A stretch of 64,000 nt of DNA, taken from NCBI GenBank assembly GCA_947846985.1, contig CANTUZ010000005.1, positions 54,189,889 to 54,253,888 of the forward strand, read 5' to 3'. The position numbers and the translations under genes are program-made. Positions 40,103 through 51,819 of the stretch are shown here, piece after piece. How positions within the stretch are numbered: position 1 is the first letter of the stretch; every line of letters starts with the position of its first letter. The notes beneath the pieces are model-generated. The model saw only the letters and a list, made by a program, of their open reading frames with translations. It was not told the origin of the DNA and ran no database searches. Source of the DNA: Fratercula arctica (Eukaryota > Chordata > Aves > Charadriiformes > Alcidae).

Positions 40103-40639
40103 AAAAACCTCTGGGACATACTGTGAACGTCAGATTGGCCACGAACTTTGCTGCATGGAAAACCTCCCGGCAGGTGGTTGTAATCCTTCTAGAAAGGATC
40201 AGGGCTGGATCAGCAGTGCCTCGGGGAGTTAGGTGCCCATCTCTTATTGGATTTGCACGCACAGAACCATTGCTTCTTGAGTTACTTCACTAAAAGGCTG
40301 AAATTTTGGGTCACGATGCCATGTCTAATCAAAGCGCTTGGCTTGCAGTCAGTTTATTTTCTGGGTTTATCAATGGCAAATGACCATTGCCTTTGATCTT
40401 TACAAAGCTTACTGGTTCTTCCTGGGCATTGCACCCTCTCTTCATCCTGAAAAGGACATTTAATTTTTCAGGAACATTATGTTCTGGAAAATGTTTTTCA
40501 TAGGGCAGTAAAAAAAATAAAAATAAACCACCCCACCACCCCCCAAGGACTTTAATTTGTCAAATATAATTTATGCCCGCGTAAGATTCGTTCCTTAAAA
40601 TAAATACTGAAACCTCAGAGAAAACCCTTGTGCGGGGTT

Positions 40640-41035
40640 CGCAAAGGAAAAAAAAAAAGCGCGGCGTAAAGGGGAGCGGTGGTTTCGCTGCAGCCCCAGC
40701 CCCGCCGGTCTCCTCGGCGAGCAGCGCAGCAGACCGGGGTTTTTACTGGCCTCTGTTGTGTCTGTTGAACTGTTGCTCCGTCTTTAGCGAAATCTCAAGC
40801 AACAGAAATCCTCTATTAAAACCACCTGTGCGGCTTTGTCAGCCGAGCTCCGTGCTGTCAAATAACTTAGCTTCTTAAGCCAATACAAGTCATTAAGAAG
40901 AAGGTGAATTAGAGATTTAGACGTCGCCGATAGTAACTATCTCTGATCAATTGATATCTTCCTCTGATAAAGCGGCGCTCCTCGGCCGACCCCCTCCCCT
41001 GCCTCATCCGCGCAGGCCCCGACCACTGGATCTAA
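40640..41035. promoter_or_regulatory. Small CpG-rich patches
   Basis: Two short clusters of CpGs (about 40655-40740 and 40965-41030) stand out from AT-rich, CpG-poor surroundings. They could be an enhancer, or a promoter for an unannotated noncoding transcript. No first exon or TATA arrangement is visible. Confidence 0.3.
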
Positions 41036-42180
41036 TTATGGGTGAGGAACACCAGGCCCTCGTCAGCGCTGAAAGGCCATCAGTAGGCCTATCCATTAAT
41101 AACTCTCCTGTGCGCTGTACATTGTAATTGTCAGACTGCAATTTACAGTAATCCTCCAATGCAAAAACTTAAATAGCTGCAGCTGATTTGAAATTCATAC
41201 AACCAGTTGAAAGAGAGAAAAACAAGATGCACGGGTTAAAAGGCCAAATTGTGCAAGTGTGTGCGCTGAGTGACAGACATTTTAGTACTAGCCTGGGACC
41301 ATATTTTAAAAGGTCACTGAAAACTTTTGGCTTGGGCCCTCTGACAAACAATGAACTTTCCATATATTTATTTGCCATCTCTTTGTTTTTACAGCAAGCA
41401 GAATAAATGAGTTAAATGACGTTGTGCGGGTCTGCACATTGTCAGCACAGGTTATAAGTCATTATTAAACTCCATCAAATCAGACCAAACCCGGTCTAGG
41501 CAATGAGACTAAAAGTTATTTGCATTCCTTCTGTCATAAAAAATCATATCCCCTTACCCAAGACTTTCGTTTCTTTATTAAATGCAGCCACAAGAGTATT
41601 TCAGGTCTGGCAATGTGAGCTCAGGAAAACCTACTCTGTATAACTCAGTGTAACAGCTTAGAACCGATTCCACTAAAATGTCCCAGTTGAGTGTATCTGG
41701 GCACTCAATCAAGACACACATATTACTTTTAAATAAGATTAGCCTTTATATTTCGCTGCTTAAGTTAAAACTTTTCATGTCATTCTCTCATTTTATGTAA
41801 ACTCCAACATAATTCTGTTTTAGAGAATACTTCAAACAAATTAAAACCCTCAAACCGAACGTGTCTAGCAAAACTTGCCTAATGGCATAGCAAGCTGTTT
41901 GGTGACACTAAAACACTTTTAAATAAGATGAATTTTCCCTGCGTTGCCCTGGCTTTGTAATTACTGCTGCTGAACAGCATACGCCTTTGGTTACAATGGC
42001 AAAAGCAGCGGCTTGTGCTCTGAAACTTATTTGACAAATAACTTACAAGTGACCTGCAACATCTGGTTAAAAAATCGTCCTTCGGTATCTGCCTGCAGTT
42101 GAGTTCGGCATTAATTATGAAATGCAAACATATCATCTGGGGCCAAGGGCAGCTTTTACACATACACAAGGCCCGGCGCG
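40860..42180. promoter_or_regulatory. Candidate conserved noncoding element cluster
   Basis: A repeat-free stretch with homeodomain cores (CTAATTATG, CATTAATAAC, CATTAATTATG), a group of GATA cores (40929-40969), CAGCTG-type E-boxes and retained CpGs next to a small CpG-rich patch. It looks like the regulatory clusters found around developmental genes such as GSC. This is inference from composition; no alignment was available. Confidence 0.35.
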
Positions 42181-42380
42181 GAGAGGGGGCCAGGCTGCAA
42201 ACGCCTCCCTTACGCCACTCAAGTGGAAACCAAATCTTTAAGTAAAATCCATCCCAGCTACCAGCTTGTAACGCCGCGCTGGTGAGATCCAGCTACGCTC
42301 AACCATGGGCCTGATCCCGGTGGTGCCGAGCTCCTGGGCGCTCCGGGAGGCATGAGCCATGATGGGATGGGGCTTGGAGA

Positions 42381-42410
42381 GGCTGGAGGTGCTGAGCATC
42401 ACCTCCAGCC
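42381..42410. other. Perfect 11-bp inverted repeat with 8-nt loop
   Basis: GGCTGGAGGTG (42381-42391) pairs exactly with CACCTCCAGCC (42400-42410). It is a GC-rich hairpin in moderately GC-rich DNA. There is no following T-run, so it is not an obvious terminator, and it is too short for a pre-miRNA. Confidence 0.75.
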
Positions 42411-44406
42411 ATCCTGGACGCCTGCTGGAGCGCAGCAACTCTGAACCCCAGCCCTGAGCATCACTCCTCTGGAAGGTGCCACCAAAGACTACGGAAGTGC
42501 CTAAGTCACGGCAAACCCCACAGAGCTGCAAACACCTATGTGAAAAGCAAAGGGCTCCACACCCCAAAGAACACCAGCAACAAGCTTTAATAAAACTAAT
42601 GACGGCCCAATTTACACTCACAAAATCCTACCATGATGGAGAAGATGTGTTCTTCAGTCGCTGAGTTTTAAAACCTCAACCCAGCCCTACCTCTAGGTAG
42701 TTTACTGCTGCGCTGCTTGGTGTAACGTCAGCTCAGGCTGGGATTCAGCTCGTAGTACAAAAGCAGATGGAAGAGTGAAATAGAGCACTTCTCTCTTCTT
42801 CACAGAAAGGAAACGGTTTTTTTCAAGGTCTTATAAGTCTTTTTTATGTGGAAGTCAGTAAAAAGTAAAAATAAGACATTCTGACCCTATGTAATCCTGA
42901 AATTACATTATTTTGGATCTGATTTAAAAACTATCCAGCAAGGTTTGATTCAAATAACATGTGCAGTACAGATATCCCTTCACATCAATAAATATTAATA
43001 GCATAACTATTGAATATAAACTTTTAGAGAACAATTTCATTATTGCAATCAAAATAAACTGCTTCTAGCCTATATGGAAGCGCATGTAAAATACAGTTGG
43101 ACAATACTGAAACTATTGATTTCTCCAGCTTTAAAAGATATTTGCTTGTAAGAGATCAAAGACAGGTCTAAGTTTACTTCTGCGGTACTCTTTTCTTACT
43201 CTTTTCTCACTCTTACTTACTCTTTTCTCTGCGCTGCTTTTTTTCATTTACCTTCTCATACATGAACTTAATCAGCAGCCAAGCTCAGCCACCAAGTGAT
43301 AACGTTTCTGCAGCTAATTGTGGCATACTGGAGTCTAGCGAGGAATATTATTAAACTGTCCTATAATTCACGTTTTGTGTGAAAAATTGGGACTTGAAAA
43401 ACACCTGCCCAAACAATTCATAAACACACTGCACAGCAAATACCTATGGTAATTCACTGGATTTACAACCGTCGTATTATATTAAACATACAGTATCGAA
43501 ATTTATCACCCATTACACAGATTCCTGTTTTAATAATATCTTGTACTCGTACAATAGCACCTTCCCTCCCCAAGGGTCCCGAAGCACTTTAAAAAACGTA
43601 CATACAGGAATTGCTTCATTCGCTGTGGAAATGCAGCTGCCTCCAGGGTGGAGCGGGGGTGAGGGCAGGGGGTTATAAACACCGACAGTCGAGGGAGATG
43701 GTTGGGGACGGGGAGGGGAGAAAATTATACCAAAGTCCCAGGGGCACAATCTAAAAGGCACAGCCCTGGTTGGAGGTGAGGGAGGTGTGGAGGCAGCCGT
43801 GAGCCGACATGTGCTGATTCGGGGTGTCCTTGTGGTAACCGTCACCAGTGACCAGTTCCAACCACAGGGCCAAGCTGCAGCCTTTGGCTCCAACCCCAGG
43901 TCAGGGGATGAGCCCCAACCACGGGATGAGCCTCCCCACGATCCATCGAGCCGAAGGTTGCAAGGATCCATCTCCAATATTGTCACACTGCGTTGCTTAG
44001 ATTCCCCAAAGATAACCCCAGTTGTGCTTCCAGAAAACCATAGGACAACGGGAGCCCAATGACCAGAGACCTCTGTGGTGGGCAACTGGGTGAATTTGTC
44101 CAAAAATAGTGCAACATTAGAGAAAAATCAGGCGGATGCATGGATTTATGGCTAGGCCATTGACCCAGTTAGAACTTGGTCGTCAAAGACTGCTGTTACC
44201 TACACTGATGAAAAACGTTTGTGTTCCTCAGTCGACTGCAATTGCAGCTTCATCTGCTTCTTCATACTTCCCATAATTGCCAAAGTAGTCTCCTGTGGCT
44301 CCACGTCAGCCCCAAATGTCTCCAGCCTGATCTCACTCAGGACCTTCTCAGAACCATTTTGATCACAGTGAGAAATCAACTTCGGAACATCAGGCTACAT
44401 TTGCAA

Positions 44407-44530
44407 GTGTTCAAGGCCAGGCTGGACGGGGCTTTGAGCAGCCTGGTCTAGTGGGAGGTGTCCCTGCCCAGGGCAGGGGGGTTGGAACTAGATGATCTTT
44501 AAGGTCCCTTCCAACCCAAACCATTCTATG
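44407..44530 (+). mobile_element. CR1 LINE, short 3' end
   Basis: TTCAAGGCCAGGCTGGACGG, GAGCAGCCTGGTCTAGTGGG and GGTCCCTTCCAACCC are typical of the last 120 bp of CR1. It ends CCATTCTATG with a single octamer. It is heavily 5'-truncated. Confidence 0.93.
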
Positions 44531-45390
44531 TTTCAGCTTGACAAGAATATCAGTCAAAAGCTTAAAACTGTCCCTTGGAAATCACCACCGATGGGCTTAC
44601 TCCTGCCTATTAGACTTCAACCAGACAACTGAAACCCTAAGCTACGGTTGCTTCTTTCTAGTCTGAGACATGTTGTCTTGGTGAAGGCTTAGGGCAGAGA
44701 TGCCTTTTCAAAAAAGACAGAAGACTCTGCCAATGTAGGGGATGAGAAAACGAGAGCAATCACAACGAAGTGAAAAACAGCAGGGGATTTTAAGCCGAGT
44801 GAAGCCCGAAGGTCACAGCCACAGTCTTATCTCTAACAGCAAAACCAGTTTCCCACCTATCAAACTCAACCCTACCGTGCCTGCTGTCTGTGGTGCGGCT
44901 GCCACCGAAGCTGTCCTTTAGTCCTGGCACAGGGGACAGACCACAGCTCTTCTCACCACAAGCCTGCTTTGGATGCAAGGCAGAGCTTTCTCTATTTCCA
45001 TTAAGACATGGAGTCCTCATAGCGGTGACGTGCAAAGCATCACGAGCTCTAAACTGTTGCAGGAGAAGGCAAGATGGCCCCTGGACCACAGGGACTTGTT
45101 TCGGACATCGGAGGACTAAGTTCAGGGATACTCAAGGCTTGAAGTTTATTGGAAGTGGCAAAAACTGATAAGTGACTTCTGCAATACCTGGGGGACAAGC
45201 TCAACCTCTGCTTCTTGTAAGGCTCTACTTCAGCTGTCCGCTTCTTCTCAGTCCCTCGCACATGTCACACTGTCACTTTAAAAGCTGATGCTGGAATAAG
45301 CGAGCTTTGGCTCTGCTCGTTTCCACCATTGCCCAGCCCTCCTCCACCATGCTCACCCCTTTCTGGGGAGCTGATTTAAGAGCTGAGGTC
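44531..45390. other. Spacer between two inverted CR1 copies
   Basis: About 860 bp of unique sequence with short overlapping open frames on both strands; no domain recognised. Confidence 0.6.
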
Positions 45391-45600
45391 ACAGAATGAC
45401 AGAATCACAGAATGGTAGGGGTTGGAAGGGACCTCTGGAGATCATCTAGTCCAACTCCCTGCCAAAGCAGGTTCACCCGGAGCAGGCTGGACAGGAATGC
45501 ACCCAGGCGGGTTTTGAATATCTCCAAAGAAGGAGACTCCACACCCTCTCTGGGCAGCCTGTTCCAGTGCTCTGGCACTCTCAAAAGTTGTTACCCTCAA
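45391..45600 (-). mobile_element. CR1 LINE 3' fragment, inverted
   Basis: The plus strand starts with CAGAATGACAGAATCACAGA, the reverse complement of the CR1 tail, then GGGTTGGAAGGGACCTCTGG and GGCAGCCTGTTCCAGTGCTC. The 5' boundary is vague because the sequence after about 45590 departs from CR1. It forms an inverted pair with the copy at 44407. Confidence 0.93.
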
Positions 45601-47975
45601 AAGAGTTGCCCAGGCCTGTTCTCTTTCCTCTCTATATTTGAGGTGTCTCTGAATCTTGGCATTCCTTTTGAATTATCTCCAGCCTACAGCTTTCACTCCG
45701 GTGTTTCTGCAGGTCCCCCATCACTCCTTGCCTGAGTCACTGCAGTTTCTGGGATTTTCTGACACGCATCGACATACCATATCCTCTACAAAAAGCAGCT
45801 GCTGTATGTCTAGCATAGATTATATACTCATTTTTAGCATAGTTCTTGCAGCCTATGTGCCATAGGCTCCGTTGTGATTTATTCAGCTGCTGCATTAAGT
45901 AACCCTTCACCTTAGCTAAGCTGCCAATAAGCCAACATAACTTCCCAAGAAATCTTCCACCGGGGTTTCTGTATGGTTATTTCACATTAATTTAGTGGCT
46001 TGCAACCAAACGTTAAGGCAAACAAGGAGCACCCCTGCAATGCACACGCACAAGGATGTGTGCTTGATTCAGCTCTGCAAGGCGGGTCAGGAAGGTCTGA
46101 ACTTGCTTGTACCTGTGGGGAACACCGGTACTTTTTGGGCATTCAGCCCTCCCCAGCAGGCAGCGTGTGGTGCTCGGTGAAAGAACCCTTTGAGCTGGTG
46201 GATTCCACAGAAAGGGCAACTTTTTAAAGCCCAGCAAAGGCATTATGGTCCAGGGAAAAACGGTTACTACGTCTTCCGCCGATCCCTTCCCATCACCACC
46301 ACCAGCAACTTCAACCCTGTTGTTGAGGCAGAGTCCTGGGAACTTTTGCCCTTGTTTTACGCGAGTTTTTGTTGCTGGCAGGGCCCGGCCCAGCAGCCCG
46401 GGTGCCAGCCAGGGAGCCCGGCTGCCTGTGCCACGCTTGTTTGTGTAACGACATCGCTGCTGCCTGCAGCACATGCACTGTGTAAAGCTGGGAGGAAGGT
46501 GATGAGTGTTGCTGGCAGGGACATAATGCCCCGCTATTCCAGCCTGAATCACCCTGAAAAGCAATGGTTTCTGAACTTAAAATTGGCGCTGCAAAATACT
46601 ATTAATTGCTATGGATGTGTGAGAATAGGGCAGATCTCGGCTATCAAGATACTGAGCCGCGACCGAGTGCAGGGAGGGTTTTGTTCTGACAGCAGGGTCT
46701 TGCCTAAATTCGGGCGACTGGAGAGTGGATACATGAAAGAAAAACGGCCAGTGCAGAGGGCTGTGGTATAGGAACACGGAAGCAGATGTCTGTGCTTAAT
46801 GATTTCTGTGTTCAGAAGCTTTTGCTAATTTTGGTAGGTGTGAAATAGGCAGCTCCTACCGTAACGCTGCTCCTCTGCCTTACTTGGGTTCTCGTTTGTA
46901 AAACAAAGTCAAATAAGCTTACCCTAAAATTGATGCCAAAGTGCCACTCAAGTACTTCTGTGAAAAACGCTGTCTTAAAGGAATATAGAGTTGAGGACTG
47001 GCCTGGTGATGCCGCAGTCCCCTCCCGCAGCTCGGTGCTCCGGGGTCAGGTGAGTGAAGTCTGCAAACTTGGAACAGCCACAGCAGTTCATCCTCACTCC
47101 CCTGCTTCAGGCCAAGTGGCAGCAAAGAAGAGGGGATCATCCTCACCTCGGCAAGAGATGAGTGACCCTGGAGTAACCAGTGACCTCCTGGCCATGCTGC
47201 GGCTGGAGGAACTCTCTTCTTCTTGCCTCATCCCTGTCCCAGAACGAACATTTCCAGCTTCAAGCTAGAATGTGGGATCCATATCATCAACTGAGTGCCA
47301 GCCCTGCCTGGGGAGGAAGGGACTTACCTCTCTCTCCTTCAACCTACCTCAAGTTGAAAGGGTGATCCAAGGGCAGGAAAACCGACTGGTGCCCTGCGGC
47401 TTCACTGACCGCAGAAGAAACCCAGTACTCTTGGGTGTACTCAGGAGTCTTTGGACTGGCATCCACCAGCTCGGGAGTACTGTAACTGGGTGGAAGTTAG
47501 CCCAGATGTCTGCAGAACGCATGCCTGAAGTCAGCTGAAGCACCCTAGACGTTAACAAAACTTTTGAGGGAGATGGCCCTCATTCCTCCCCTCTAAATCT
47601 CTCAAGAAAAAGGAGAAAGCAGTTGGATATTCACTGCAATAGGTGGGCCACCTCAAAAGTAGGTAGCCAGCAAACACCCTTTTTACTTAAAAGCCTAGAA
47701 AATAAAAGCAAAAAAGAAGCTGCCTCTGCGTATTGCTGAATTTCTCAACTTCTTGACGTCTGGAATTTACACTTATTACATCTGAAGGACCTTTGTGTTA
47801 AGTTCAAATGCACACAAATTACAGAGCCCAAGTGGATGTCTTCCCAGTGACTTCAGCTGGAGCTGGGCAGGAACCCAAAACTACAGGAAATTTTCAAGTT
47901 AACAGAAGAAAATTACTTCAATTTAAGAGTTAGCATCAGGCTTCCCATAAAATATATATCTAAAAAGTAATGTTC

Positions 47976-47995
47976 AAAAAAAAAAAAAAAAAAAA
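47976..47995. repeat. A20 homopolymer
   Basis: Twenty A residues followed by CCC and AAAAAAG. I found no retrocopy sequence before it. Confidence 0.9.
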
Positions 47996-49935
47996 CCCAA
48001 AAAAGAGTATAAGCCAGGTAAGTGGAGGTGGTTAAGTTGCAGAGTAAATGATACTGTTTTCATAACATATGGAAGGTCCTTGGTTATTTTACTCACCAAA
48101 ATGAAAGTATTGTTCACGCTCTACGATAAGGAAGGACGTAATCACAGCTATGAGGAAAATAAAACCCACTTGCATGTCAGTGCTGCCCGTGTCCACTGAC
48201 ATGGAGATTTCCTCCAAGGGCCAGACCTCGCACCTGGACTCCGGCAGCGCTAAGGGAAGCCCAGCCAAGCACCAAATCAGCTCCTCTGCGTTTCTGGGCC
48301 TGGAGTTACGATTAGCTTTGTTACGCCCTCTTTTCAGGGCAAGCATATTCAAAAACTTATTCACCTCTGTTTTCACTCAAATTCCTTTTTCTGTATGGTT
48401 TTACTTAAGAAGAGTAACGTCTAACTAAATGCGCACCTTAGCTCTACTGATGCAATTGTGAAACACATTTATTCTTACAATAAGATGAGAAACCAGTACC
48501 TGTAAACTCTTCGTCAGATAGACATCGAGGCAATCTCTTTTCAGCTCCTACAGAGTGGCCACCGAGGTTTGTCAGGAGGACAAGTGGTAACTCTCCTGCT
48601 TGTGTCTTGATGTCACAGCTTCATTAAAGTCAATTATTCCTCTTTTTAAGTCAAACCTGACGTTCCTTCAGGGGGCAGGAAAAACCCAGTCGTTGCTGCA
48701 TTCTGAGCAGCTTATATTTCAAAAAATAAAAGGGTCTTTGTTTTATGTTATGCAGTTCCAACACCATTGCTAGTAAGCTGTACTTAAAATCTATGGTAAG
48801 TAGGTGATGCTCCCGTAGTGGCAAAAAAATGCCGTCACCTGCCTTTGAAGCAGAACCTTTATTGATTTTACCCTTTGACTTTCTGGAGAACTGTGGACGC
48901 TTCACGTGACTACCCAGCAAGGGATGGACCACCTCCTTTGAGACTCAAGTTTGGATGGGCATCCCTCATCTCATCCCTCCACAATGAACAGGAAGATGAC
49001 AGCATCTTCAACTATTTTTTTATTTGAATTATTTTCGGGCCTATTTTCTGGTCAAAAATTTGAGGGAAGAGAATTTTCCAATTTGACCCACATGGTAGAA
49101 CTTGGGTGGTGGGGCCTGCATTGTCATCCCCTACTGCAGCTTAATAGCCTGTACATTGGAGTTTAAAGGACCTACCTACCAGTGCCATCAGTGTCAGGGT
49201 GGAGCCTAGGAGGGGAAGAAAAGAGCTGGAAAGCCACCGAAGATCCACAAGGTTCTTCAGGATTCTCGGCTGAGAATTGCTGGTTTCATTACAGCTGAGA
49301 CAAGGAACAAACTGACACCGCTGAAAGACTTGGGTGATTCGTTCCTCCTCCACGTCCCAGAAAAAGGCACCACCGTGCCCATCGGCCGTTCAGCGGGCTT
49401 TTCTCTATAACCCAGGACAAAACGTGGAGTGGAAATTGCCCATTGCAGATGGCAAGAAACCCACTGCTGCTTTGGGAAAGGAATTTTCAAAAAGGAAGGC
49501 TCGTCGTCTTTGACTGGCAGGTCTGTCTCCTCTCTGTAAAACATAGATGTGACACTGGTGCGCCAGTCACAACACTCTACAAAGCTTTCAATATTCAGGA
49601 TAAGTCAAACCCTAACAGAAAACAAATGGAAAAAAATAATTAATGTTGTTAATGTTGAGACTATCGGCTAATATTAACATGTCCTCCTTAAAACGCATGC
49701 CGAATTGTGCGAACCCGTGGTACTGAACCCTTGAGCTCAGGGGCCTCCCAGCTCCAACCGAAATTCTGCAGGTATAATGGTCAACACAGAGATCAAATTG
49801 TAGCACGTACACCATCATTTTTAACCCGAGTGTCCCCTAAGGGTCTTCACATAGCTACGGAGACAGTTCATTCATCAGAGGAAGGAGACAAGCAGACTTG
49901 TCTTTAAACGAGGTCAAGAAATAAGGTTTTCCCAA

Positions 49936-49954
49936 TTTTTTTTTTTTTTTTTTT
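49936..49954. repeat. T19 homopolymer
   Basis: Nineteen T residues about 100 bp beyond the predicted DICER1 cleavage site on the downstream side. Confidence 0.9.
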
Positions 49955-50070
49955 ATTTAGACCGAGACTGCAAAGTAATTTTTTTTGGTAAACTCTAGAA
50001 GATTTATGAGAAGATTAAGAGGAACTAAAAACAAAAGCAAAAAGACAATACAAGGTGAACAGACCATAAC

Positions 50071-50076
50071 TTTATT
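50071..50076 (-). terminator. DICER1: Distal polyadenylation signal AATAAA of DICER1 (candidate)
   Basis: The plus strand reads TTTATT, i.e. AATAAA in the transcript. It is followed 15-45 nt downstream by a G/U- and U-rich stretch (GTTCACCTTGTATTG, then TTTTTGCTTTTG), the usual CstF-binding arrangement. Cleavage would fall near 50050-50058. It is the last well-formed signal before the sequence loses its 3' UTR character. Confidence 0.6.
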
Positions 50077-50153
50077 GGAGATATACTCAGCTACAATTAT
50101 TACAAAAACTATTAAAGGTAATTGTGATCCATAAGGTGCAGATTGCAAACTTC

Positions 50154-50161
50154 TGCAGCAT
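50154..50161 (-). promoter_or_regulatory. miR-103/107 8-mer seed match
   Basis: The transcript reads ATGCTGCA, a full 8-mer match to miR-103/107, about 80 nt upstream of the candidate distal poly(A) signal. Confidence 0.6.
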
Positions 50162-50206
50162 GATTACAGTATGAATGAATTACATTTTATGTCCCTTGAA
50201 GACAGC

Positions 50207-50214
50207 TGCAGCAT
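50207..50214 (-). promoter_or_regulatory. miR-103/107 8-mer seed match
   Basis: A second ATGCTGCA in the transcript, 53 nt from the one at 50154. The pair sits close to the predicted 3' end, where microRNA sites tend to be more effective. Confidence 0.6.
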
Positions 50215-51276
50215 GTGATGGTAAATATTTTATTGTCCATCAAATTATATTTGTTATTCATTCTACTTGATTTTAACCATCTTTTCAGTCTAACTATTTA
50301 CAATAAAAATGCCTGCAATTTCCAATTCTTGTTCACAAACATTTTTCTCTCCAACTTGCTGCTGCAGTAAATTCTGAGTGCATCTACAAAGCGATTAAAG
50401 TAGTCTGTGGTTGCCATTCAAATAAAAGAGGGGAAAAAACCCAAGGATTTTATTGGATAAAATTTATTTTTAAGAAATGCAGTTAGCTTTGACAGAAGTT
50501 AATTTTAACTGCTAGTGGAGTATACTACAATGACCTCTAGATATTTATGAACATAATTCAGATTGAGTTACAGTTGATATTTAGATTACATTTCATGGTC
50601 ATGAGCGGTAGTGTTTTAAGTTTTAAACCTCATAATGAAAGTAACGAAATTAACTTCTTGAAAATCAGAGCAAGCCGAAAAGGATCAACGTCAGCAATTA
50701 AGTACCAAAAAATCAAAATCCTTCTCGCTTCTTTAATGTAATAAATACAGAGATTGCCATATGAGAATGCTTTTGTAGGTACCCCCACCCAAAACACCCA
50801 ACCCCAGAACACTGTCAGGCAGAGGCAAGCGTGTTTTCACAGCAGACCACGATGCCATTTGTCATTTTCGGATCCCGTGTGCTGCTGTGACTGGGACACA
50901 GAGATTTCACTTTCTATACAGATAAATGCACGTAGCATAGTTACATCATATGCAGCAACATAAAACCCACATTTTCCAGTTCATGGTTCTGTATTTGCTT
51001 ACAAGGAGGAAACCCTAAACTCTTCAACATACATATAAGCACAAGATCTTCAGGTATGTAAAAAAGAATGCAGTTCCATTCATTAAAATGATCCCACATC
51101 AATTTGCACTAGGGCTGAGGATCTGGCACCTCACCCCTGGGCCACCACTATATTCCTCCCCAGCAGGGAAATCGGTTCTCGTCCAAGTTCTGTTCTCTGC
51201 AGTCACAACATACTATTGTATAATGAGACTTAAGAATAGTAGGCTTTTTTTTTTTTTTTTTCCTGTATGGGCTTTA

Positions 51277-51283
51277 GCAGCAT
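51277..51283 (-). promoter_or_regulatory. miR-103/107 7-mer seed match
   Basis: The transcript reads ATGCTGC without the following A, so it is a 7mer-m8 match in the middle of the 3' UTR. Confidence 0.45.
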
Positions 51284-51723
51284 CCAGGCTGAACAAACAC
51301 TTCAGAAGTCGCTACCGGGCACTCAATATTCAGACTGAGCAGAGATTTAGCTGAGGTTGACCAAATTACTAGGGGCTGTCTTCTCGCAAAAACTACATTA
51401 TAGGTATAATACATCGGTTTGTTCAGAGATAATTACTGGAGTGTCAGAGGTCATTCTAATTTTAATTACTTCACATAACAGTAAAACGATGTAGTAGAAA
51501 AACAATAGCTTTAAAATACAATCAAGAGTTGTTACACATCTTCGTTGTATTTTTCCACATACAGTAAAAATGCCACAGACGTTACAAATGACCTATTTAA
51601 GTTGTGCAAGTAAATGACACATTGCAGGCATTATAATTATCTTTTTCAAATTCAGTAAATCAGAACAGCAGCAAGGCCAAACCACATTTTTCCTCTCTGT
51701 TAAGCATTTTTTTTTCCTTGAAA

Positions 51724-51730
51724 TGAGGTA
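51724..51730 (-). promoter_or_regulatory. let-7 7mer-A1 seed match in DICER1 3' UTR
   Basis: The transcript reads TACCTCA, a match to let-7 seed positions 2-7 followed by A. It is weaker than the coding-sequence site but in line with let-7 feedback on Dicer. Confidence 0.4.
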
Positions 51731-51812
51731 AAGCATGGTACCAAGTGCAATGCTTATTTGTGCTACATGAACAGAACAGCGCAAAAAAAAAAAAAGCCAT
51801 AAAAATAAAAAC

Positions 51813-51819
51813 GCAGCAT
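51813..51819 (-). promoter_or_regulatory. miR-103/107 7-mer seed match
   Basis: The transcript reads ATGCTGC followed by G, a 7mer-m8 match in AT-rich surroundings. Confidence 0.45.

Larger units (their letters stand above)
35037..44406. other. Intergenic DNA with CpG patch and possible conserved block
   Basis: It contains a TG-rich microsatellite (35317-35351), a TA/GA-rich repeat (about 37735-37763), an AAT repeat (40079-40102), a MIR fossil, a CpG-rich patch (40640-41035) and an enhancer-like block (40860-42180). A minus-strand frame of 196 codons at 43513-44103 is Pro/Ser/Gly-rich with no domain; it is probably chance in GC-richer sequence. Confidence 0.65.
45601..50049. other. Intergenic DNA immediately downstream of DICER1
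   Basis: It contains an A20 run (47976-47995) and a T19 run (49936-49954). Two large overlapping frames on opposite strands (46190-46771 plus and 46013-46564 minus) have no recognisable domain. A TTCCCAGTGACTTCAGCTGG motif near 47841 is a weak match to the hairpin repeat family. Confidence 0.6.

Noticed and set aside
43556..43620. Possible further MIR-like end (CCCGAAGCACTTTA)
   Set aside because: Only one short motif matches; not enough to call an element.
43513..44103. 196-codon minus-strand open frame
   Set aside because: Low-complexity Pro/Ser/Gly/Thr composition, no domain, a sizeable open frame on the opposite strand, and no splice or promoter context. Most likely chance in a GC-richer stretch.
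46190..46771. 193-codon plus-strand open frame, with a 183-codon frame on the other strand (46013-46564)
   Set aside because: Neither frame has a recognisable domain; overlapping long frames on both strands fit a local lack of stops rather than two genes.
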